Shown in pieces: positions 8,707-16,609 of a stretch of 64,000 nt of DNA (positions within the stretch are counted from its first letter, which is position 1; each line of letters starts with the position of its first letter). Origin of the DNA: CAZQFV01 sp964613665 (GTDB taxonomy: Bacteria; Chloroflexota; Chloroflexia; DTKN01); the NCBI GenBank assembly GCA_964613665.1, contig CAZTIG010000002.1, positions 124,001-188,000 of the forward strand. The letters are read 5' to 3'. The position numbers and the translations under genes were made by a program. Below the pieces are notes generated by a model, which saw only the letters and a program-made list of their open reading frames with translations, made no database searches and was not told the DNA's origin.

Positions 8707-10023
8707 CTACACATCCCTCCTTTCGGGGTCCGACCAGGCTCCGGAGAGGGTCGGCAGGGACCCTATCCTACCCTGACCCACAGTGCTCACCGGGCTGCTC
8801 TCGGCAAGGGTCGCTTGAGGATGGAGAGGAACAGCCAGGTCGGGACCGCTGAAGAGCTCCTGCAGCACGGTAGTCACCGCGCCGATGGCGATGGCCTGCG
8901 GTCCCAGTTTGCTTTCCACGATCGAGGTGCCACCGGCCGCGATCGGCAGCGCACAGCGGCGCACCGTCTCGCGCAGCGGCTCCAGGAAAAAGGCACCGGC
9001 GCGGGTCACTCCGCCGCCGATGACGATGATGCCCGGGTTGAGCAGGTTGACCAGGCTGGTCAGGGCCGTGCCGATGCGCCGGCCGGCCTGGGCAAAGAGC
9101 TTCTGCGCCGCGCGGTCGCCGGCCTGGGCAGCCGCGATCAGGTCGGCCACGGTCAGGCTGCCACCGTGGGAGGGCTGGATGTGGGCCTCGCGCGCAGCCT
9201 GCACGATGGCCGGCGCGGCGGCCATCGCTTCCAGGCAGCCGGAGCTGCCGCAGCGGCAGGCTGGGCCGTCCTCGTCGATGACGGCATGGCCGATCTCGCC
9301 GGCGCTGCCGATCTCGCCGCGGTAGATGTGACCCTCCAGGATGAGGCCGCAGCCGATCCCTGTGCCCACCTTGACAAAGGCCACGTTGCGCGCGCCGCGG
9401 CCGGCCCCCCACCAGTACTCACCGATGGCTCCCAGGTTGGCGTCGTTGTCCAGGTGCACCGGCTTGCCGAGCTGCTCGCGCAGACGGTCACGGATGGGCG
9501 TGTCGTGCCAGCCGGGCATGATCGGCGGGAAGATGGCCTTGCCGGTGGCAAAGTCCAGCGGCCCGGGCACGCCGATCCCCACGCCAAAGATGCGCTCCAT
9601 CTCCAGGCCGGCCTGCCGGAGGGCCTGGCCGATCAACCGGACGATGCGCTCCAGCCCAGCCTGCGGCCCCTCCTCCACGGCAAAGGGCTCCTCCAGGCGC
9701 ACCACCGGCTGGGCCTCCAGATCGGTCAGCAGCACCAGCAGGTGGGTGGCTCCCAGGTCCACGCCGATGACATAGCCGGCCCGGCTGTTGAACTCGAGCA
9801 TGATCGGCCGTCGCCCACCGCGCGAGTCGCCCGTCCCGACCTCGCGGACGAGGTTGGCGGCGATCAGGTCGTTGATGATGCTGGAGACGGTGGAGCGGCT
9901 GAGGTGGGCCCGCCCGGCGATGTCGGCGCGGCAGATGTGGCCGGCCTGGCGGATGAGGTTCAGCACCAGGCTCTCGTTGAACTCGCGCATCAAGCTCAGA
10001 TCGGCAGATGTATTGCCACCCAT
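8707..10023 (-). CDS. ROK-family transcriptional repressor of the sugar operon
   Basis: 438 residues. The N-terminal winged helix-turn-helix at about 15-80 contains AHLSRSTVSSIINDL. A ROK sugar-kinase-like domain follows, with the nucleotide-fold motif GVDLGATH and the zinc-site motif CRCGSSGCLEA characteristic of ROK proteins. Family members such as NagC and XylR repress sugar genes until a sugar binds. The ATG at 10023 follows GAGGAAG. It is the first gene of the ABC operon, so it probably autoregulates the operon in response to the imported sugar. Confidence 0.9.
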   Translation of the reverse strand: MGGNTSADLSLMREFNESLVLNLIRQAGHICRADIAGRAHLSRSTVSSIINDLIAANLVREVGTGDSRGGRRPIMLEFNSRAGYVIGVDLGATHLLVLLTDLEAQPVVRLEEPFAVEEGPQAGLERIVRLIGQALRQAGLEMERIFGVGIGVPGPLDFATGKAIFPPIMPGWHDTPIRDRLREQLGKPVHLDNDANLGAIGEYWWGAGRGARNVAFVKVGTGIGCGLILEGHIYRGEIGSAGEIGHAVIDEDGPACRCGSSGCLEAMAAAPAIVQAAREAHIQPSHGGSLTVADLIAAAQAGDRAAQKLFAQAGRRIGTALTSLVNLLNPGIIVIGGGVTRAGAFFLEPLRETVRRCALPIAAGGTSIVESKLGPQAIAIGAVTTVLQELFSGPDLAVPLHPQATLAESSPVSTVGQGRIGSLPTLSGAWSDPERRDV

Positions 10024-10057
10024 GCAGCTTCCTCATACAGCGCGATTGGCAAGGGAC

Positions 10058-10086
10058 AGTATAGCACAACGAAGTTAGTTTGTCAA
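10058..10086 (-). promoter_or_regulatory. Promoter of the ROK-sugar ABC operon
   Basis: TTGACA (10081-10086), a 17-bp spacer and TATACT (10058-10063) on the minus strand. The flanking A/T-rich stretch (TTTGT at 10079-10083, ACAAA at 10095-10099) is a weak imperfect inverted repeat and a possible ROK operator. Confidence 0.75.
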
Positions 10087-10117
10087 GAGGATAAACAAAA
10101 TGAGCGGAGGCCCCCGT

Positions 10118-12070
10118 TCAGGGCACGAAGCGCGACAGCCCGCCCCGCTGGGTGGCAAACCAGAGGGCTCCGTCGGAAGACGGGGCGATGGCCAGGACGC
10201 TGTTATCGGCCAGGCCGTCGGCCACGGTGTAGTGGGTCCAGCTACGCCCGTCGAAACGTGTCACGCCGCTGTAGGCGCTGCTGAGCCAGAGGCTGCCGTC
10301 CAGGGCCACGGCCAGCGCCTGGATGTTGTTGGTCGCCAGCCCGGCGGCGATGGTGTAGTTGGTCCACTCCCTCCCGTCGAAGCTGGACAGGCCACCCAGG
10401 GAACCTACCCACACGGTGCCGTCGCCGGCGATGGCGATGCCCTGGACAAAGTTGCTCACCAGCCCGTCGGCGGTGGTGTACGAGACCCAGGTACGCCCGT
10501 CGAAGAGCGAGAGGCCGCTGCCCGTCCCGACCCAGAGGTGGCCGTCGGGGGCCACGGCCAGCGCCGTGATGTAGTTGCTGGCCAGGCCGGCCGTGGTGGT
10601 GTACGAGGTCCAGGACTGGCCGTCGAAACGGGAGAGGCCGTTGCGCGTCCCGAACCAGACCGCTCCGTCGGGGGCCATGGCGATCGACCAGACCCAGTTG
10701 TCCGCCAGCCCGTCGGCGGTGGTGTAGGTGGTCCAGCGCCGGCCGTCCAGGTGCGAGACCCCGCCCAGCGTGCCGAACCAGACCGTGCCGTCGCCGGCCA
10801 CTGCGGCGGCCCAAACCCAGTCGTGGGCCAGCCCGTCGGCGGTGGTGTAGGTGGCCCAGCGCTGGCCGTCGTAGTACGACACCCCGCCCCCGTACGTGCC
10901 GCACCAGATCGAGCCGTCGGGAAGCGTGGCCAGAGCCTGGATGCGGTTCCCGGCCGGCCCTCCGGTGGTGAGAAAGGTGCTCCACCGACGCCGGTCGAAC
11001 CGGGCGATACCCTGTCCGTAGGTGCCGAACCAGACCGCGCCGTCGGGAGCGATGGCGACGGCCTGAACGTAGTTGCTGGGCAGGCCGCTGGCTGTGGTGA
11101 AGGTGGTCCGGTTCAGCCCCTCGAACAGGGTGACGCCGGCCCGCGTGCCGATCCAGGTGGCCCCGTCCGGGGCGACGGCAATGGCCGCGACGTGGTTGTC
11201 CACCAGGCCGTCGGCCGTGGTGTAGCTAGCCCAGAAGTAGCCGTCATAGTACGACGCGCCGTGGTCCGTGCCGGCCCAGAGAGTGCCGTCCGCGGCCACG
11301 GCCAGGGCCAGGATATCGTTGTCGGCCAGGCCGTCGGCGGTGGTGTAGGTGGTCCAGCGCCGGCCGTCGAAGCGGGAGAGGCCGCTGCGGGTGCCGCACC
11401 AGGCCGTCCCATCGGGAGACACGGCGACGGCCCGCACCCAGTCGTGGGCCAGCCCATCGGCCGTGGTGTAGGTGGTCCACCCCTGGGAGGAGAGGCGCGA
11501 GACGCCGCCATAGGCAGTGCCGAACCAGATCGTGCCGTCGGGCGCGGCGGCGATCGACATCACGCCGCTGTGGGCCAGGCCGTCGGCGGCGGTGTAGGTC
11601 GTCCAGCCGGTGCCATCGTAGCGGGAGACACCGCCCGTCGTGCCGAACCAGAGGTCCCCGTCGGGGGCCACGGCGATGGCCCGCACCCAGTTGCGGGCCA
11701 GGCCCCGGCCGGCCGTGTACTTTTCGTAGGTGCTGTTGGCCATGTTCCAGCGCACGGCACCCCCGGGACCGCCCGTCCAGAGCACGCCGTCCCGGTCAAA
11801 GGCCAGCGCCTGGACGCTGTTGGCGTCCGTGAACGAGGTCCAGCCCGGCCGCCAGCCCGGCGGCTCGGCGGGAGACAGGCGAAAAGTGGGAACGGAGGTG
11901 GGCCGGGGCGGCAGGGTGGGGACGACCACGACCGGTATGGTGGGCTCCTCCCGGCGGCCCTGGCTGACAATGGCGCTGTACAGCACGGCGGCCAGCACCA
12001 GCGCCACACCCACAAAGACCGCAGTCTGCAACCAGCGCTCCGCCCGTTCCCAACGCGTCTTTGTGCCCAT
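10118..12070 (-). CDS. Membrane-anchored 14-repeat beta-propeller protein
   Basis: 650 residues. The ATG at 12070 follows CAGGAG. A single N-terminal membrane anchor (about 13-34) is followed by a short Pro-rich linker. Then come 14 tandem repeats of about 41 residues, each with the pattern xPDGxLWxGTxxGxSRFDGxxWTxYTxADGLAxN. They resemble the Reg_prop/Y_Y_Y-associated propeller repeats found in the sensor part of hybrid two-component kinases. Fourteen repeats fit two seven-bladed propellers. No kinase, DNA-binding or enzymatic domain follows, so it is a stand-alone extracellular propeller of unknown ligand. The neighbours give no clear functional link. Confidence 0.85.
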   Translation of the reverse strand: MGTKTRWERAERWLQTAVFVGVALVLAAVLYSAIVSQGRREEPTIPVVVVPTLPPRPTSVPTFRLSPAEPPGWRPGWTSFTDANSVQALAFDRDGVLWTGGPGGAVRWNMANSTYEKYTAGRGLARNWVRAIAVAPDGDLWFGTTGGVSRYDGTGWTTYTAADGLAHSGVMSIAAAPDGTIWFGTAYGGVSRLSSQGWTTYTTADGLAHDWVRAVAVSPDGTAWCGTRSGLSRFDGRRWTTYTTADGLADNDILALAVAADGTLWAGTDHGASYYDGYFWASYTTADGLVDNHVAAIAVAPDGATWIGTRAGVTLFEGLNRTTFTTASGLPSNYVQAVAIAPDGAVWFGTYGQGIARFDRRRWSTFLTTGGPAGNRIQALATLPDGSIWCGTYGGGVSYYDGQRWATYTTADGLAHDWVWAAAVAGDGTVWFGTLGGVSHLDGRRWTTYTTADGLADNWVWSIAMAPDGAVWFGTRNGLSRFDGQSWTSYTTTAGLASNYITALAVAPDGHLWVGTGSGLSLFDGRTWVSYTTADGLVSNFVQGIAIAGDGTVWVGSLGGLSSFDGREWTNYTIAAGLATNNIQALAVALDGSLWLSSAYSGVTRFDGRSWTHYTVADGLADNSVLAIAPSSDGALWFATQRGGLSRFVP

Positions 12071-12145
12071 CGCTCATGCTCCTGGCCCGGCAAGGGGCAT
12101 TATATCAGGCGGCCGAGTGGGGGTCAAGAAGGAACGGACGACATG

Positions 12146-12174
12146 TTGCACGCCGCAACGGGATATAGTATAAT
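12146..12174 (+). promoter_or_regulatory. Promoter of the STAS-domain gene
   Basis: TTGCAC (12146-12151), a 17-bp spacer and TATAAT (12169-12174), about 97 bp upstream of the GTG start. Confidence 0.7.
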
Positions 12175-12270
12175 GCCGGCAAGCGCAGCTCCCGGACAGG
12201 CCGCCGCCCCGGCGGTGGGACTGGCGTCATCGTCGGCGGAACTGGCAGGAATGCCCCGAGAGGAGGTCCC

Positions 12271-12606
12271 GTGGAGATCACCGAGAAAGCACTGAAGCGC
12301 ACCTACTACATCACCCTCAAGGGCCGGCTCGACGCCGAGACGTCCCCGCAGTTGGATGCTGTCCTGGATGCGGCGATGCAGCAGGGCCATTTTCGCTTCG
12401 TCTTGGACCTCACCGAGGTGCCCTTTATCAGCAGCCGCGGCCTCAAGAGCCTGCTGCGCGTGCGCAAGGAGGTCCGCCGGTTCAACCGAGGCGACGTCCG
12501 ACTGGTGAACCCGCAGCCGAACATCCGCGAAGTCCTGACCTTTACCGGCCTGCTCCCACTCTTTGCCATTTACGAAACGGCCGTGGACGCCGTGGGCGAC
12601 TTCTAG
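12271..12606 (+). CDS. STAS-domain anti-sigma-factor antagonist
   Basis: 111 residues, the normal size for SpoIIAA/RsbV-type proteins. The GTG start follows GAGGAGG. The STAS core is visible: ITLKGRLDAETSPQL in the N-terminal half and FVLDLTEVPFISSRGLKSLL in the middle. The S54/S55 pair sits where the antagonist is phosphorylated by its anti-sigma kinase. In known systems the unphosphorylated form releases a sigma factor or partner by binding the kinase. No RsbW-like kinase or sigma factor is encoded nearby, so its partner must lie elsewhere. Confidence 0.88.
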   Translation: MEITEKALKRTYYITLKGRLDAETSPQLDAVLDAAMQQGHFRFVLDLTEVPFISSRGLKSLLRVRKEVRRFNRGDVRLVNPQPNIREVLTFTGLLPLFAIYETAVDAVGDF

Positions 12607-12648
12607 GTACCACACGATACACGGAGGGCTGTGACCCTCCACCACCCG

Positions 12649-12681
12649 GCAGCCGGCCGCGCTGACGCTGCGGCCGGCTGC
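12649..12681. terminator. Hairpin between convergent genes
   Basis: 12649-12660 pairs perfectly with 12670-12681 (12 bp, GCAGCCGGCCGC). No real T-tract follows. A second, long-loop inverted repeat (GCCCCTTGT with ACAAGGGGC, about 12693-12735) lies next to the ABC gene end. Together they probably insulate the two convergent transcripts. Confidence 0.5.
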
Positions 12682-12737
12682 TTCGAAGATGTGCCCCTTG
12701 TCGTCCGCGGATCGCTCCGGAGGCAACAAGGGGCTCG

Positions 12738-14558
12738 CTATACCGCCACCTCGTCTAACTGGAAGGGGTCGTACGCCTCGGCCGCCTCCCGGCGGAACTG
12801 CTGGGTGTAGAGCCGGTAGTAGTGACCGTGGGCCCGCAGCAGCTCGGCGTGCGTGCCCATCTCGGCGATGCTGCCGCGCTCGATCACCACGATGCGGTCG
12901 GCCCGGCGGATCGTCGAGAGGCGGTGGGCAATGACGAAGCTGGTTCGCCCGCGCAGTAGCGTTTCCATGCCCTGCTGGATCAGAGCCTCGGTGAGCGTGT
13001 CCACCGAGCTGGTGGCCTCGTCCATGATAAAGATCTCTGGCTGGGCCAGCACGGCGCGGGCCAGGCTGACGAGCTGCTTCTGTCCTACCGAGAGGAGGAT
13101 GCCGCCCTCGCCGACCTCCTCGTCGTAGCCCTGGGGCAAGGTGGCGATAAAGGTGTGCGCGCCGGCCAGCCGGGCGGCCTTCTCGACTTCCGCGTCGGTG
13201 GCTTCCAGGCGGCCGTAACGGATGTTCTCGCGGATGCTGCCGGAGAAGAGGTGCGGCGTCTGCAGCACCACGCCGATGCGCGACTGGATGGCCTCCAGCG
13301 ACAACTCGGTGTAGTCGCGCCCGGCGATGCGGATCGACCCGGCCTTGGGCTCGTAGAAGCGGCAGAGCAGGTTGACGATGGTGGATTTGCCGCCCCCGGT
13401 CGGTCCCACCAGGGCGATCGTCTCCCCCGGCCGCACGCGCAGGCAAAAGTCGCGCAGCACCGGCTTGTCGGCCTCGTAGTAAAAGTCCACGTGGTCGAAC
13501 TCGATCGTGCCGCGGATGGTGCCCGGGTCGATGGCCCCGCCGCGATCGACGACATCGGGAGCCGCGTCGATCAGCGCAAAGACGCGCTCGGCCGAGGCCA
13601 CGGCGTGCTGCATCTCGGCATAGACCCGCGCCAGGTCCTGGATCGGCCAGAGCATGAAGGTGACGTAGGAGACAAAGGCCTGGATGCTGCCCACGCTCAG
13701 GCCGCCGACCTGCTGGGCCTGCCAGCCGCCGTACCAGACGATGCCCACCAGGGCCACCGCGCTGACCATCTGCACGGCCGGCAGGAAAAGGGCCGAAAGC
13801 CAGGCCGCGCGGTAGCCGGAGCGGTACATCCCCAGCGACAGCTCGCCGAACTCGCGCAGGTTCTCCGCCTCCCGACCGAGCGCCTTGACCACGCGTACGC
13901 CGGTGATGTTCTCGTTGTAGGACCCGGTGATCCGCGAGTTCAGTCGCCGCACCTGCCGGTACTCGCGCAGGATGCGCTTCTGGAACTGCGCCGCCACGAC
14001 CAGGAGGAGCGGGATCATGGCCAGGACGATCAGGGCCAGCTGCCAGTTGATGGCCAGCATAAAGACCATGGCCGTAGCAATGTTCCAGGCTCCCCACGTG
14101 CTGTCCAGCAGGCCCCAGGTGACCAGCTCGGCGATGCGCGACGAGTCCGAGGTCACCCGCGACATGATCCAGCCGACCGGGGTGCGGTCGAAGTAGGAGA
14201 ACGACAAGTCCTGCAGATGATCGAACATCCGCTTGCGCAGGTCGTATTGGATGCGCTCTCCCAGGATGCCGGCCAGGTAGATAAAGGCAAAGACGCCGCC
14301 GGCCTGCAGCACGATGCTGCCGCCGTAGAGCAGGCCCAACTGGGTCAGCGCCCCGCGGTCGGAAAGCTGGATGGCCTGGTCGATGAACTGCTTCTTCAGG
14401 TAGGTGAACCAGGAGTCGAGCAGTGAGACCAGCGCCACCGCGACCAGGAAGCCGGCCACCCAGCGCCAATGCGGCCTGGTCAGGCCCACGATGCGGACAA
14501 AGGTCCGGACGTTGAACTTGCTTTGATACTCTTCTTCTTCGAACTCAGTTGGCGACAC
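12738..14558 (-). CDS. ABC exporter half-transporter B (catalytic Glu, non-canonical signature)
   Basis: 606 residues: a six-helix export membrane domain (about 30-325) then an ATPase domain. The start is GTG 14558, inside the end of the partner gene (14-nt overlap), after AGAAGGA; longer in-frame versions would lie wholly inside the partner. The Walker A is VGPTGGGKST. Walker B ends MDEATSSVD, so the catalytic Glu is present, but the signature is LSVGQKQL instead of LSGGQ. This mirrors heterodimeric exporters such as TM287/288 and BmrCD: the degenerate ATP site combines this signature with the partner's Walker B. A likely role is multidrug or lipid export; the substrate is unknown. Confidence 0.88.
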   Translation of the reverse strand: MSPTEFEEEEYQSKFNVRTFVRIVGLTRPHWRWVAGFLVAVALVSLLDSWFTYLKKQFIDQAIQLSDRGALTQLGLLYGGSIVLQAGGVFAFIYLAGILGERIQYDLRKRMFDHLQDLSFSYFDRTPVGWIMSRVTSDSSRIAELVTWGLLDSTWGAWNIATAMVFMLAINWQLALIVLAMIPLLLVVAAQFQKRILREYRQVRRLNSRITGSYNENITGVRVVKALGREAENLREFGELSLGMYRSGYRAAWLSALFLPAVQMVSAVALVGIVWYGGWQAQQVGGLSVGSIQAFVSYVTFMLWPIQDLARVYAEMQHAVASAERVFALIDAAPDVVDRGGAIDPGTIRGTIEFDHVDFYYEADKPVLRDFCLRVRPGETIALVGPTGGGKSTIVNLLCRFYEPKAGSIRIAGRDYTELSLEAIQSRIGVVLQTPHLFSGSIRENIRYGRLEATDAEVEKAARLAGAHTFIATLPQGYDEEVGEGGILLSVGQKQLVSLARAVLAQPEIFIMDEATSSVDTLTEALIQQGMETLLRGRTSFVIAHRLSTIRRADRIVVIERGSIAEMGTHAELLRAHGHYYRLYTQQFRREAAEAYDPFQLDEVAV

Positions 14559-16368
14559 GGGCGATTTCCTTCTGTAACTCGGCCTCGATGCGCATCTGCA
14601 CGTCGCAGATCTGGCGGTAGAGACCGGCTTGATCGACCAACTCCTCATGCGTCCCGCGCTGGACGATGCGCCCCTGGTCAAAGACCAGGATCTGGTCGGC
14701 GTTCATCACGCTCTGGATACGGTGGGCGATGATCAGGGTGGTGCGGCCACGCATGAGCCGCTCCAGCGCCCCACGGATCACTGCCTCGGTCTCCATGTCC
14801 ACGGACGAGGTCGAATCGTCCAGGATGAGGATGCGCGGGTCCTTCAAGAGCGTCCGGGCGATGGCCACGCGCTGCTTCTGCCCACCCGAGAGCGTCACGC
14901 CCTTCTCACCGACCAGGGTGTCATAGCCCTGGGGGAATCCGACGATGACGTCGTGAATGGCGGCGGCGCGGGCGGCCTCCTCGACCTCGGCCTGGGAGAC
15001 CTCCCGCCCGACGCCGTAGGTGATGTTCTCGCGGATGGTCCGCGAAAAGAGGAACGGCTCCTGCTCGACGATGCCGATCTGCCGGCGCAGGTACTCCCGC
15101 GCATAGTCGCGCAACTCGACACCGTCGAGGGTGATACTGCCGCCGCTGTACTCGTAGAAGCGCGGCAGCAGGTTCACCAGCGACGTCTTGCCCGAACCGG
15201 TGGAGCCGAGCAGGGCCACCGCCTGGCCGGGCTCGCAGCGGAAGGAGACGTCCTGGAGCACCGGGCCACCACCGTCGTAGGAGAAGACGACGTCGCGGAA
15301 GATGAGCTCGCCGTGCAGGTTGGCGGCCGGCCCCTGTTTGCCGGTGGTCAGGGCCTCGCGCTCCTCGCGGATGACGGCCATGACGCGCTCATAGGAGACC
15401 AGGCCGGTGGAGATCTGCACGATCAGCCGGCCCAAGTTGCGCATGGGCCAGATCAACCAGACGATCAGGCCGGCGTAGGTCAGGTACGCGCCGACGGTGA
15501 TGGCCGGCGGATCGCCCATGGCCATGAGCGCGCCCACCAGCAGGCCGGCCAACATCTGCAGCCCGCAGAGAATGTCCGAGAGCGGCCAGAAGAGCGAGTG
15601 CATCGTCAGCAGGCGGCGACCGCGGAGGTACTTTTCCCAGTTGTCGCGCTCGAACTTGTCCCGCTCATAGCCCTGCCGGGCAAAGGCCTTGACCACGCGC
15701 ACGCCGGTCAGGTTCTCCTGCAAGGTAGTCGACAGGGTGGCGTCCTGCTCCTGGAAGGCCTCGTAGGCCACGGTCACGCGCTTGAAGAAAAAGACCGAGC
15801 TGACCACGATCAGCGGGACCACGGCGACGGAGAGCAGGGCCAGGGACCAGCTCAGGTTCAGCAGCGCAGCCAGGTTGATGACAAAGAGCAGGGCGATGCG
15901 GCCGACGCCGATGGCCTGGTCGGCGAAGAAGCGGCGCAGGGCATCCACGTCCGAGGTGGAGCGCTGGATCAGCTCGCCCGTCGGGGTGTGGTCATGGTAG
16001 GCAAAGGGCAGGCGCTGGATGTGGTCGAAGAGGTAGTTGCGCAGCCGCAGGGCAATGCCCTCGGCCGTGCGCGCCGCCAGCGCGCCGCTGAGGAAGGTGA
16101 AACCGCCGTCCAGAATGGCCATCCCCAGGAAGCCCAAGGCGATCAGCGGCACGGTGTAGCCGGGCACCGCCCTGCCCAGGACGTTGTCGATGAAGTAGCC
16201 GAGCAGCAGGAAGGTGGCCGTCTTGGCGACGGCGGCGATCCCCTGGCTCAGGGTGGCTCCCAGGTAGGTCCAGCGGAAGCCCACCATCATCCGCCACAGG
16301 CCCACCAGCCGGTTGTCGGCGACGGCGTGCTGCAGATCATCGTTGTCTACTGCTGGTTTCGTAGCCAT
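14545..16368 (-). CDS. ABC exporter half-transporter A (degenerate Walker B)
   Basis: 607 residues: an export-type membrane domain (about 35-320) and an ATPase domain. The ATG at 16368 follows GGTGGGAAACGAG. The Walker A is LGSTGSGKTS and the signature is the canonical LSGGQKQR, but Walker B reads LILDDSTSSVD with Asp in place of the catalytic Glu. The H-loop His is kept (IIAHRIQSV). It is the degenerate-site half of a heterodimer with the overlapping downstream gene. It lies directly behind a leader ORF and terminator/antiterminator region (16392-16603), so expression is probably set by attenuation, as described for the BmrCD exporter of Bacillus subtilis. Confidence 0.88.
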   Translation of the reverse strand: MATKPAVDNDDLQHAVADNRLVGLWRMMVGFRWTYLGATLSQGIAAVAKTATFLLLGYFIDNVLGRAVPGYTVPLIALGFLGMAILDGGFTFLSGALAARTAEGIALRLRNYLFDHIQRLPFAYHDHTPTGELIQRSTSDVDALRRFFADQAIGVGRIALLFVINLAALLNLSWSLALLSVAVVPLIVVSSVFFFKRVTVAYEAFQEQDATLSTTLQENLTGVRVVKAFARQGYERDKFERDNWEKYLRGRRLLTMHSLFWPLSDILCGLQMLAGLLVGALMAMGDPPAITVGAYLTYAGLIVWLIWPMRNLGRLIVQISTGLVSYERVMAVIREEREALTTGKQGPAANLHGELIFRDVVFSYDGGGPVLQDVSFRCEPGQAVALLGSTGSGKTSLVNLLPRFYEYSGGSITLDGVELRDYAREYLRRQIGIVEQEPFLFSRTIRENITYGVGREVSQAEVEEAARAAAIHDVIVGFPQGYDTLVGEKGVTLSGGQKQRVAIARTLLKDPRILILDDSTSSVDMETEAVIRGALERLMRGRTTLIIAHRIQSVMNADQILVFDQGRIVQRGTHEELVDQAGLYRQICDVQMRIEAELQKEIARVAN

Positions 16369-16391
16369 CTCGTTTCCCACCAAAATAAGAA

Positions 16392-16417
16392 CCGCCCCGA
16401 AACAGATATCGGGGCGG
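16392..16417 (-). terminator. Attenuator terminator hairpin upstream of the ABC exporter
   Basis: On the minus-strand RNA, 16417-16409 pairs with 16400-16392 (9 bp, CCGCCCCGA with TCGGGGCGG) around an 8-nt loop. A U-rich tail UUCUUAUUUU follows. It ends 14 nt before the ribosome-binding region of the exporter gene. Confidence 0.8.
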
Positions 16418-16445
16418 CTCGAACGACCGAGCAGATCTGTTTCGG
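16397..16445 (-). promoter_or_regulatory. Antiterminator pairing (alternative structure)
   Basis: RNA segment 16445-16435 (CCGAAACAGAU) is perfectly complementary over 11 nt to 16407-16397 (AUCUGUUUCGG). That second segment is the loop plus the first four bases of the terminator's 3' arm. The two structures therefore exclude each other, as in classical attenuators. Confidence 0.75.
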
Positions 16446-16455
16446 CCCAAGAGGC

Positions 16456-16524
16456 TCAAGGCGTAAGCTCCTCAGCGCTTTCCACAAGGGAAGCGCCGCA
16501 CCAGGTCGGGATGTGCATGCTCAT
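16456..16524 (-). CDS. 22-residue leader peptide of the ABC exporter attenuator
   Basis: The ORF has an ATG at 16524, eight nt after a perfect AAAGGAGG (16533-16540), and a TGA at 16456-16458. It begins MSMHIPTWCG and ends SAEELTP. There is no run of a single amino acid, so it does not look like a biosynthetic leader. An RNA hairpin can form inside it (16475-16480 with 16491-16496, GCGCUU and its complement) and could pause polymerase. The stop lies 10 nt before the antiterminator 5' arm. A ribosome finishing the peptide would mask that arm and favour termination. A ribosome stalled early would free it and allow read-through. The mechanism is inferred by analogy with bmrB-bmrCD. Confidence 0.7.
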   Translation of the reverse strand: MSMHIPTWCGASLVESAEELTP

Positions 16525-16575
16525 CCTGACAGCCTCCTTTCGGGCCGTCACGCAGTCGTCGTCATACGACGCACC

Positions 16576-16603
16576 ATGATAGCACACTTCGGCCATTTGT
16601 CAA
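16576..16603 (-). promoter_or_regulatory. Promoter of the leader-ABC exporter operon
   Basis: TTGACA (16598-16603), a 16-bp spacer and TATCAT (16576-16581) on the minus strand, only a few bases downstream of the preceding lipoprotein gene. Confidence 0.7.
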
Positions 16604-16609
16604 ATCGGA

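Noticed and set aside
14559..14681. A 41-residue N-terminal extension of ABC half-transporter B
   Set aside because: It would lie wholly within the partner gene and has no similarity to exporters. GTG 14558 with AGAAGGA is the better start.
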